Assembly: GCA_963678705.1 (NCBI GenBank)
Contig: CAVMBN010000119.1
Location: 310,001-374,000 of the forward strand
Direction: 5' to 3'
DNA: 64,000 nucleotides
Origin: Panorpa germanica
Lineage: Eukaryota; Arthropoda; Insecta; Mecoptera; Panorpidae
The number at the start of each line of letters is the position of its first letter. Within the stretch, counting starts at the first letter, position 1. The notes beneath the pieces are model-generated. The model saw only the letters and a list, made by a program, of their open reading frames with translations. It did not search any database and was not told where the DNA came from. Positions 21,230 through 31,842 of the stretch are shown here, piece by piece. A program made the position numbers and the translations under genes.

Positions 21230-22288
21230 TGTTAAATGAAATATTTCTATCTGTAAATTATAACGACTGTTAAAGTCATAAATGATGTCTAAGCTTGAAT
21301 GTAATAATTTAGTTTTTTCAAATTTATTATCATATGTATTAAAATAGTATTATCCCACTAAACACAAAACATAAATACTACATAACATTCATGTAACATT
21401 TTACTTAAAACCTATTGACTTAAAATATAATAATATTTAGCCTAAAACTGTCTTATTTTATAGAAGCCCTTCATCCTTCAAGAGATGTTTTTAAGATTAC
21501 ATAATCGTAATCGGTCTTCTTAATACATTTTATGAATTTGTTAATTTGTAAAGAGCTAATCTAACCTAACTTATTTTAAAAAAAATTCTAAAGTTAGTCA
21601 CAAAACGTGGTATATTAGGTAATCATTAAATATATATTAAACATGTATTTAATGTTTACCTGATTAAAAAAATCGAAATCTCAACCACAAACGTTGAAAT
21701 TAGGTTTAAGTGTAAGATAACATTTGTTATGTAAGACATTCAATACACGAAACTGTGTTCAGCGGGATTAAACTGGATAATTTAAATAAATAACTTCATC
21801 CTTAATGGACTGCCATATTATTTTATAATATAACTTTGAATTATATTTAATAAAACACTAATTATTTTATCATTATAACTATCTTTTTTTTACATAGATG
21901 AATTGAAAGAACAAATTGATAAGTTTAGGTCGTCATACAAGAATCAGAAACGCTTTGAATAGATATGAATAACCCGCAATACCTTATTCAATTAAAAACA
22001 AAGATAAATCCAGGTCAAGTTCATGCATAATACAGTGGCAACGTCGCAGGACGTCAAATTGTCTATTGAATGAAAATATATACGCGCATGGAAGTCCACT
22101 TGCACACAATATGAAAGGACGTCAATCTGTCGGTTGAATAAAAGTTTTTATGAATACTTTAATTTTACAATATCTTGAAGTTTTGACCCATACATACAAC
22201 ATAATACATAAATAGTGCTATATACTTCAACAATTTCTTGTCTAGTGCCACTCCTTCTAGTAGATGCCAAATTGTAGGGTTAATAAAA
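21230..22288 (+). other. 3' noncoding part of tyrosine-recombinase transposon
   Basis: AT-rich, no ORF. Near the right end, GGACGTCAA followed by GTC...TTGAAT occurs at 22049 and 22117, spaced 68 bases apart, before the terminal GGACGTC at 22289. These look like repeated end-binding sites. Confidence 0.6.
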
Positions 22289-22309
22289 GGACGTCAAAAT
22301 GATAGCTGG
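22289..22309 (-). repeat. Right TIR of tyrosine-recombinase transposon
   Basis: GGACGTCAAAATGATAGCTG+G, the perfect inverse of the left end. Confidence 0.95.
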
Positions 22310-23147
22310 ATTTATATATATATATATATATGTAGGATCGTAAAAATATATCAAGCATACAAAGTAGGCGTAACTATAACACCTGGTCTAAGAAAGTCAT
22401 AAAGAATGTGATTAATGACGGTATATTTTAAACAGAAACCAAGTGAAAGCAATTATATTGTGTGAAACTTAAAACCACTGACTGAATACTTGAGGGTGTG
22501 TGCTTACACACGAAATTAAAGAAACGTGTTCTTAGAAGTCATAAATAAACTTATTAAGTCTAGCTGAAAACTAATGTAGAACTGAGTATATATTAACTAG
22601 AACTTAAGGTTGTGGGTGCATTTATTGTTCTGTATTTGTAAAGTAAACACCAACGTTTATATTGTATCTTTATTGTATTATTATCATTATTATTACCATT
22701 ATTATTATCATCGTTATTATTTTATTCAATAAATGTATTAAACCAATTATGTGATTCTTTATCATCCTGACAAACCAACTAAGATATTACATAGTTGAAT
22801 ATTAATTGAATTGACATTTGCCCTAAATTAAATAAGAGTACCTTGATTCCACATCAGATTAGCGGATTGGTTATTGTTTTCCACATAAGAAGTTGGATAG
22901 TTCTTGTTTTCCACATCAGGATTGCCATGGTACTCTCGTTTTCCACATATATATATATATATACATATATATATTCCCACTTATGCATTTTTAAGCATGT
23001 ATGCATATGTAAGAAAATTCTGTTGGTGGTGGTGGGATTTATTATGGAGTGGTAGAGATGGCAAATTCATGTATAAATGTCATTTAAATAGAGATGATAT
23101 TGTGATGTATGTAATGTTTTCTTTGTTAAAACTTTCTTAGTCCTTAG
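22310..23147. other. Spacer with simple repeats
   Basis: TA tract at 22310-22333, (ATT/ATC) microsatellite at about 22670-22725, four degenerate copies of a roughly 30-bp unit containing GTTTTCCACAT at 22845-22950, and another TA tract at 22950-22973. No protein similarity seen. The left end of the following Polinton should lie here, but no terminal repeat could be recognised. Confidence 0.6.
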
Positions 23148-23513
23148 TTTAAGAGTATAAACGGATTTAAGAATATTCCAGGCGTAACATGGAATTTGGA
23201 TTCGAGGGATATACGCGTCGGCATTGATAATGAAGATAGATGTTATGTGCAGGATATAACTGACGATTTTAATATAGATGACCGTGATTCAGAGGATATG
23301 ACAGATGAAGAAAAGAAGAGATACGAGAAAATTATAAAGAAGTATGCTGATTAAATAATAATAGGTCACAAAGAGATTAAAATACAAGAAGAAGGCTCTG
23401 ACGTGGAAATCATAGAATTATTAGAGGGTGATAATGAAGTTATTGAAATAAAAGACTCTGACGATGAAATTGTAGAAGTGTTAGACTCTGATGACGAAAT
23501 TGTAAAAGTATAA
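23148..23513 (+). pseudogene. Acidic ORF upstream of PolB with repeated SUMO-interaction-like motifs
   Basis: One frame runs FKNIPGVTWNLDSRDIRVGI..., with a TAA at 23352-23354, to a stop at 23511-23513. The C-terminal third repeats the pattern V/I-x-V/I next to Asp/Glu runs: VEIIELLEGD, EVIEIKDSDDE, IVEVLDSDDE and IVKV. That pattern resembles tandem SUMO-interacting motifs. The N-terminal part is unknown to me. The position directly before PolB and the similar base composition suggest it belongs to the Polinton. Function inferred only. Confidence 0.5.
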
Positions 23514-23620
23514 CATAGTGATTAACGCATTTTTTTTATGTAAAATTATATGAATAAATGAACTTTTTAAAGCAATTGTGATTTATATTTTGATTTTGAA
23601 ACTGAAATATATAATTTAAA

Positions 23621-25756
23621 ATGAATAACGGTTGTAAGATTATTAAGCATATGAGAACAATTATTGAACAATTAAATAGTTTAAATTATTTAAGTATTTA
23701 GTGGAAACAAGAAGAAGAACATATATTTAAATACAAATATTTTAATACTAAGAATAATGGAATTTTTGTATCAACAGAGTTAAAACATTGGTATAAGGAA
23801 AATGTTATTGATGTTATAATAAAAGATTTAGAAACTTTTTAAGAAAATCAAAGTGGATAAAATATATAAAATAGTGAATACGATAGTAAATATGACATTT
23901 TATGGTTCATCATTTATTGACTTACCAGTTATAATAAAACAAAAAAAGGCTGTAATAAATGTTCAGAATGAGGATGATAAATGTTTTGTATGGGCAGTAT
24001 TATCAGCGCTTTATCCAGCAAAATATAATGCTGAAAAAGTGTAATTTTATAAGAGATATGTAAATTGTCTTAATTTAAATGGTGTAAAATTTCCAATGAA
24101 GTTATCCCAAATTTTAAAATTTGAAAAACTAAATAGTATATCAATCAATGTGTATATTTAAAAAAAAGCAAGAAAACATTTGTAACTTTTCCTGTATATG
24201 TTAGTAAAATATATGAAAGTAAACATATTCATTTATTAATGATTCAAAGTAATTATGAATTTGAAGAAGAAGAAGAAGAAGAAGAAGAGGATGAGAAAGA
24301 TGTTGATGAAAGTAATAATAAGGAATGTGACAATAAAATAAAATTTCATAGATTTTATCAAGACTTGTTAGTAATCAACTTTCAAAAACAAATTGTAAAA
24401 AATTTATATGTGATCGATGTTTACATTTTTTTAGAGATGCGTGCAAGTTTAAGGAACATTTTCAAGACTGCGTTGGATTCGGGTTAAGACCAGTTAAACC
24501 AAAAATGCCAAAATTAGAAATGCATGTTTTATTTATACAGACTTTGAAAGTATATTGGATAGTAATGTAACAAATATTAAAACCAAGGGAGTATATCAAA
24601 CACATATTGCACATAGCGTTGGATATTATGTAAAATATTCATATAATGACTTTAAATCTTATTATAATAGTTATCGTGGTAAAGATTGCGTTCAATGGTT
24701 TGTAAATGAATTAAAAGAGATTGCTTATAATGTTAAGGATATAATAAAAAATATATTACCAATAAAAACGTTGACGGCTCAACAAAAGATGGAATATTTA
24801 AATGAAATAAATTGTCATATATGTGAAAAACCGTTGCAAATAGACCGTGTTCGAAATCATTGTCATTTGACAAAAAATTATAGAGGACCAGCTTATAATA
24901 AATGTAATTTAAATTATAATGAAAGTTATGTGATTCCAATAATTTTTCACAATTTATCATCTTATGATACACATTTTATAATAATTGATTTAGCTACTGG
25001 AATGAGTGGAAGAACTTCTTTGCTACCAATTAATAAAGAAAAATATATTTCATTCACGAAATATGTGTATGGAACTAATATATTATTAAGATTTATTGAT
25101 TCATATCGATTAATGGCTAGTTCTTTAAATAATTTGGCATAATATTTACCAAATAATAAACTTAAAATTTTAAAATCAAAATTTAACATGTTAAGCAACG
25201 AAAAATTTAGTTTGTTAAGTAAAAAAGGTGTATTTCGTTATGATTATATAAATTTCAGGGAAAAGTTAAATAAGACAGCTTCAACACCTCAGGATAATTT
25301 TTTTAATTTATTAAATGAGAGTAACTTATCAGATGTAGATTACAAACATGCACAAGATGTAGGGAATACATTTCACATTAAAACACTTGGTGAATATTCC
25401 GATTTGTACTTAAAAACCGATGGGTTATTACAATGTAACATATTTAAAAAATTTCAAAATAAATGTTTAGAGACGTCCAAATTAGATCTAGCGCATTATG
25501 TATCTGCCCCCGGCTTGGCATGGGACTCTATGTTAAAAATTACAAAAATTAAACTTGAATTGTTTACTGATATAAATATGTGGCTATTTATAGAGAAGGG
25601 TATCACAGGTGGTATAAGTCAATGCTCAAACAGATATGCAGAGGCCAATAACAAATACATGAATGAAAAGTATAAACCTGAATAACCTTCTAAATATCTA
25701 ATGTATTTCGATGTTAATAACTTATACGGTCATGCAATGTCTCAATTCCTACCATA
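23621..25756 (+). pseudogene. Protein-primed DNA polymerase B, N-terminal portion with endonuclease VII-like insert
   Basis: Replicative polymerase of Polinton-like elements. The start at 23621 reads MNNGCKIIKHMRTIIEQLN, followed by AVINVQNEDDKCFVWAVLSA, RYVNCLNLNGVKFPMKL, a Glu run (24260-24290) and FICDRCLHFFRDACKFK-like Cys text. ICEKPLQIDRVRNHCHL, then YRGPAYNKCNLNYN (about 24814-24920), is an endonuclease VII-like Cys/His motif. IIFHNLSSYDTHFII is the Exo II segment. RYDYINFREKLN, TLGEYSDLYLKTDGLL and SQCSNRYAEANNKYM lead to polymerase motif A, MYFDVNNLYGHAMS (about 25701-25742). Several stops and frameshifts occur (for example near 24042 and 25141). It is cut at 25756 by an 11.5-kb insertion. 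Confidence 0.9.
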
Positions 25757-27561
25757 CCCATACGAAGTCGCCGATGCTAAAAAAAAAACCATTGATCGGC
25801 TAAGGTATGGCTGCTGATGCTTGGCCAAGCATCGGTGCTTTGTAACGGCCGAGGGTTGGTAAACCATCGACGCCGTACTATGCCTATAATATTGACATGC
25901 TATAATATTGACATGCGATCATCAGCCATTCCTTGGCCGATGATGTGATAAATTTTCTAGAACGCCTGCGCACTAAATATTACTTACAGAAGTTACATAC
26001 AGCGTTGGTGTATTACGTGTATATGTATATACGTGATAGTATAGCAGTATAGCATACACAATGCAGCGGTGTGCGTATATACATAACAGCAGTTGGATGA
26101 CAAAGGCCGACTGTGTATACCATACACACTCATTTTGAGATACGGTGTCAGTGTGTGTATGGCAGTGAAAATAAGCTTGCCGAGAAGTCAGCGCAACTAC
26201 AGCGCGTATGTATGCGTCGATGGTTAAATTTCACGTAAGTTGGGAGTTAGTGTGCGTAAACACGTGAGCAGTGTCCAGCCATCGAGACGTGAATTCCCTC
26301 GTGTTTTTTTCATGCAATAACACATAACCTCAAAATTTTGAATTTAAAACTGAATACAACGTAAGTATTTTTCTCTATCATAATTAATTTCGAAGTAATT
26401 AATTGCAATATTTCAATATTTTTTTTTTAATTATCGAAAATTTTGTGTGTGAATGTCGCAGAAATTTCTTATTTTGTAGAATTAAAAAATTCTTTTTCAA
26501 TTTAATTCCTTTATAATTATCATTTATTAATTCTTTCGTATTTGACACATTTACATTAATATTTTTTTGAGTGAATAAGCAATTACTTTGCATGTCTTAA
26601 GTGTAATTTATATATTACTTATTTATTTTCATCGATTTATTAAACTTTTTCTCAAATATCGGTTTCCGTTATTGATTTTTTTATTACATATTTTATTGAT
26701 ACATTTGTTCTAATGAAAAAATTATTGATTCATGTTCATATATTAATATTAATTTCATTGTATTGATTAAAATTAATTTCTTTAATATTAGATGAGCCTA
26801 AATCATTCTGAAGACGATGGGCCAACTCAATACGCAGTTGTGTGTTTTTTACCTAGAAAAGATTATGGCGAGGATGAAATCGATTTGGTTCCATATTCAT
26901 GGCTAGATTATCAAGATAATAAGCTCTTTTGTTATTATCCAAACACGAAGAAAGATTTAAAAAAACGGGATAAGTATCTAGAAAAATTATCTGGACCAAA
27001 AAGCTCATGGACAAAGTGTCAAGTCGAAATTATCTCCAGCACAAGTAAGTTGTAAATAATTAATTATTTTTTTTAATTATCACTGAACTGATAACTATAT
27101 CTGTACTTAAAATATTTCTTTTATTCGTAAAAATTTTAATTAAAAAATGAGAATAAGTTTTCATTATGAATTATTCTTTTTTGTTTTACTTTCATTACAA
27201 CCATTTGTGGGGACTGTCTTCCAGGACCATCTGCTTTAATCCATATCATCTCACATTATATAAAATAGAAAATTCATTCTCAGGTACATTAGAACAAGGA
27301 AAGCGGCATTTGGGAAGCGCAGAAGTCACTTTACAAGTCGACACGGACAATGCAGGTCCTTCAAGCCCTCAAAATATTGCCCAACTTTCAAATGATGCTA
27401 TAAATCATGAATTAAGTGATGTGAGGTCAATGAGTTCAATGAGTTCAATGTCATCTATTGCTCAACAAAGTAGTAATTCAAGTTAGATCTGAGAAATCAT
27501 CAAAAGCTAAAGGTATATTAATCATAATTATTACTAAAAATATTTTATTTTATAATTAAAA

Positions 27562-28440
27562 CTAGCTTTAGCCCCCGTCGCAAGCGACGTCTGTCTTTTG
27601 TGTGTGGCTTGAACTTTATGTAAAAATTTAATGTCTAGTAACGTTTACCCCCGTCGCAAAGCGAAGTCTTTTTGGCGTGTATGATTTGAAACCAATAAAA
27701 TAATTTGTAATTACATTTCATATTTAACTCTATTTTTAAATTAAAATAATAAATAAACTCGCGCACATATACATTAACACATATAAATTGACTAAAAAAA
27801 TATATTTTTTTATCAAAATAAAAAATATTTTTAATTTATGCGTTATTTGACAAACTTTTTTTCAAAATTTGGGAATTTTTTGTTCGATTCGTAAATAAGT
27901 TACCAAGGTTCGCCTATATACAAAATTTCAACTTTCTAGCACAATTTTTACTCTCGGCAAATACTGCCCCCGTGCCCCCAAATAAAATTTTGAAATTTTG
28001 AATTTTTTTTTATTTATAATATACTTAATTATTCTAGAATCCAGAATATGAACTTTCTCCAAAGTTCCCTACCGGGCCCCCGAATTTCTTTAACCCCCAC
28101 TTTTTCACTTTTTGAATTTCTAATTTTTGAGAAATGTCAGCATTGAATACCTTAATACACATGCAAAATTTCTACTTTTCATCTTTTACGAATTGAAAGT
28201 AATACAGCAAAAAAGGGCTCACTTTTTTTCCAGTTTTTCCAAAATTACGGATTTCCAGGAAATTCAGGGAAAAATCCGGGGACGCCAAAAGTCTTAGAAT
28301 TTTTTTCTCTACGAAATAGGAAATTTTTAAAAACTTCCCTGGAGCCGTTTTCGCGCTGCCTTACAAAATTCAGTACCAAACATATAAGATCATAAGAATA
28401 TAAGAAAACAAACATACACCTCAGACATTATGATATAGGA
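27562..28440 (-). mobile_element. Non-autonomous Helitron, array member 1
   Basis: On - it begins TCCTATATCATAATG at 28440 and ends CTAG at 27565-27562, followed by host T. A hairpin CGTCGC-AA-GCGACG lies about 10 bases inside the 3' end. There is no coding sequence; the body is AT-rich with runs of C/G. It abuts array member 2 without any spacer. Confidence 0.8.
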
Positions 28441-31400
28441 CTAGCGCTTCGCCCCGTCGCAAAGCGACGTGTATTTAATATTTGTGAATAAATAAAAGTT
28501 ATTTGATAAATTGAAAATAATGCAAAATATTATTTTTAAGTAATTTTCGCTAAAATATATCATTTTTTAAATTTATATTTCTTTATTTTGTTATAATTCC
28601 TTTATTTACAGTAATAAAGCACTGTATTGTCCAGTCTTCAGAGCCCCCGCCCATAAGCCCCAATCGTCACCTCTTGGCTCCATGCTCTCTTACGTTTCCA
28701 AACTTTTAATTTGATTCCTCTAAACTTCCGTTATAGAGCGCCTCCTCCTACACTCTGCATCGCTTCTTCCGTAAACATCGTCGGTCCTTAGAATACATTC
28801 ACAGCGCCCCCGCTGCGTAAAATTATCATTAACCATAATGAAGCACAGTATTAAACAATGTCCACTGCCCCGCCCCTTAACACCAATCACCTCTTGGCTC
28901 CATGCTCTGTATCGTTCTCGCACTTTTAATTGTATTCATCTGCACCTTTGCCATATTGCGCCCACTTGCAACACTACAGCCCACCTGATCATCATCGCTC
29001 ATTAGGGCACTTTCCTATCCCCCCCCGTTTAGCGCAATCATTAAATTGTCCTGCGCTTCCACCCCCAGCGTACTAATCTCTTAGCAATTAGTTTTCAAAA
29101 TTAATACTTTACTGGCAACCTACATATTAAATTTCACCCTTAGAAGTACATTAATTTTTAATAATTATTCGATAAGATAAATGCTTGATAAAATTAATTT
29201 TCACTCATTTTAATGTAAACCTACTAATTACATTAATTCATTTATGTTTTTAACAAAACCTAGCAGTTCGCTCCTAATAATCTCATCTCTAGGCCTTTTC
29301 CTTCCCGTTATTGCACTTTCGATTTAATCCCCATACCCCGTCACCCTCACTTACAGCACCAAAGCACATATTCTGCAACACGGTTACCTCTCAGGGCCAT
29401 TATAATCTATCGCCACTACTTCTAACACCACCGTTACTTAGTACTGAATCCCAGCGCCACACTCTTCTCCACAATCAGGCACTATTATTTCGATATTATA
29501 GCAATTCATTTACATGATTAAAACTGTACTGTAATCTTACATTCTACATTTCGTATTTATATTTACGTTATAATATTAGTCTCCCCATTAATCCCCGCTC
29601 CTGAAATAAAATTGTCAAATTTTAGGCATAGCAATCTATTTTGCTCGTAGCAACTCTCTCTACCTTTATCTACCCCTACTTTTATAAATGATCGAAATTT
29701 CAAAATTGTGTTCTTTGGCAAAGCATTTTCACGCCCCCCACTTCCTCAATTTCACGCCGCTACTAAGGTTAAATTTATTTTTGCAAATATGCACATGCAT
29801 AGTTTCTATTTTTTCACTTTTTCTATTTTTTTATATTTGAGGCTGTTACTATTTCCCCCCTATACCCCTCACTCCTGTTCGATTTCACAGCACAACAAAC
29901 GCACCAAAAATCAATCCAATTCTACTACTGAATGTAATTTGAATATCTGACTTATAGAGAACTATTTAGCTTCTATTTAATATTCTACATGCAAAATATC
30001 ATCGTTGTACCTCTATATTCTTCTTATACTCGGTTTATAACCCCCCCCCCCCCTCCACTTTAATGTTGCACTTAAGAAAATGTAGTTCTTTTTATATTTT
30101 CGTAATAAATATGTCAATCTATATCTGCATACTAAATTTCAGCTTTGTATTTAAATTTTAGCATTAGTACCCCCCACATACCACCGCTACTGAACAAGTT
30201 TGTCAAATTTTAGCACGAGGATCTATTTTATTTGTATCTAAGAATATATATTCTAAACTATAGCCTTTCATCGCCATATATTTCAAATATATAGTTTTTG
30301 GCCCCCAGCGCCCGCCGCCTCTCGAAAGATGCAAATTTCTATAGTGTGTCTTTAATGACACTCTATATATGGCTTCCGTTCCAAATTTTAACGTTCTAGC
30401 TCTGTTGCGACATTGCCCCCAAAAAATCACGCCGCTACTGAATTAAAATTTTGGTAATCCAATTATTGGCAAACATGCACAATTAATGTCTTAATGTTAA
30501 TCTATATCTGCATACTAAATTTCGGCTTTGTATTTAAATTTTAGCATTAGTACCCCCCACATACCACCGCTACTGAACAAGTTTGTCAAATTTTAGCACG
30601 AGGATCTATTTTATTTGTATCTAAGAATATATATTCTAAACTATAGCCTTTCATCGCCATATATTTCAAATATATGGTTTTTGGCCCCCAGCGCCCGCCG
30701 CCTCTGGAAAGTTGCAAATTTCTATAGTGTGTCTTTAATGACACTCTATATATGGCCCCCGTTCCAAATTTTAACGTTCTAGCTCTGTTGCGACATTGCC
30801 CCCAAAAAATCACGCCGCTACTGAATTAAAATTTTTTGTAATCCAATTATTGGCAAACATGCACAATTAATGTCTTAATGTTAATCTATATCTGCATACT
30901 AAATTTCGGCTTTGTATTTAAATTTTAGCATTAGTACCCCCCACATACCACCGCTACTGAACAAGTTTGTCAAATTTTAGCACGAGGATCTATTTTATTT
31001 GTATCTAAGAATATATATTCTAAACTATAGCCTTTCATCGCCATATATTTCAAATATATGGTTTTTGGCCCCCAGCGCCCGCCGCCTCTGGAAAGTTGCA
31101 AATTTCTATAGTGTGTCTTTAATGACACTCTATATATGGCCCTTGTTCCAAATTTTAACGTTCTAGCTCTGTTGCGACATTGCCCCCAAAAAATCACGCC
31201 GCTACTGAATTAAAATTTTGGTAATCCAATTATTGGCAAACATGCACAATTAATGTCTTAATACATATCCAAAGTTTTAATACTTCTTTTTCAATATTTC
31301 TGGCTTTTATTGTCTCAACTCCCGCCGCCACTGGAAATTGGGGGCTGTTTTTTTTTTTCATTAATTACTGTCTACAGCGAGCCTACATATTAAATTTGAA

Positions 31401-31842
31401 CATCCTAACTCTATTCTAACATTGCCCCCAGAAATTCGCGCCGCTACTGAACTCAAATTTCAAATTTCCAACTATTGTAAAATGTGCACAATTATGATCT
31501 CAATACACATACCAAATTTCAGTTTTCTATCTTTTCTAGTTCGTCAGATATTAGCAAAATTATTTTTTCGAATTTTTTCAGTTTTTCCAGTATAAGTTTT
31601 TCCACGGAAATTCAGGGGAAAATTCAGCGACGTAGAAAGTCTTAGAAATTCGTCCTTTACATCATACCAAAATTTGAAGAACTTTGTAGGCGCCGTTTAG
31701 AAGATACCATATACGATTTTGTTACCGGATATATATATAAATATATAAATATATAACGCTCTATATATATATATAAATATCTATGAGTTCTCATGAGTTT
31801 TCCATGTTAAATTAGAACATTACGAACATTATAATAGGTAGA
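28441..31842 (-). mobile_element. Non-autonomous Helitron, array member 2
   Basis: On - it begins TCTACCTATTATAATGTTCG at 31842 and ends GCGAAGCGCTAG at 28441, with hairpin GTCGC-TTT-GCGAC inside the 3' end. Noncoding. It contains three tandem units of about 384 bp (30121-31260). Short ORFs along it, on both strands, only reflect the repeats. It shares ends and most of its body with member 3 and with the piece at 52834-53415. Confidence 0.85.
30121..31260. repeat. Three tandem 383-384-bp repeats inside Helitron member 2
   Basis: Units start at 30121, 30504 and 30888, each beginning ATATCTGCATACTAAATTTC and ending in TTAATGTCTTAAT. They are almost identical. Member 3 has a single, more diverged unit (34668-34975), so the array grew within member 2. 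Three 75-codon - strand ORFs are by-products. Confidence 0.92.

Larger units (their letters stand above)
17130..22309 (+). mobile_element. TIR-bounded DNA transposon encoding a tyrosine recombinase
   Basis: A 5,180-bp unit with 21-bp perfect terminal inverted repeats, CCAGCTATCATTTTGACGTC+C, at 17130-17150 and 22289-22309. The flanks are TA repeat, so a duplication cannot be judged. GGACGTC recurs near both ends (17193, 22049, 22117, 22289). A 13-bp perfect inverted repeat TAATTTGGCGTCC lies just inside the left end (17171-17183 and 17208-17220). The only gene found is a spliced tyrosine recombinase (17699-21229), consistent with a Crypton-like mechanism. Cryptons as I know them lack TIRs, so the combination is unusual. 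Confidence 0.85.

Noticed and set aside
27591-27680. Short repeats with GTCGCAAGCGAC as a CRISPR-like array
   Set aside because: Only two copies with hairpins; they are Helitron 3' ends in a eukaryotic genome.
29311-29950. Two + strand ORFs in Helitron member 2
   Set aside because: Composition-driven (Ser/Phe/His-rich), no conservation with member 3 at the protein level.
30203-31197. Three nearly identical 75-codon ORFs on -
   Set aside because: They repeat only because the 384-bp noncoding Helitron unit repeats; no family similarity.
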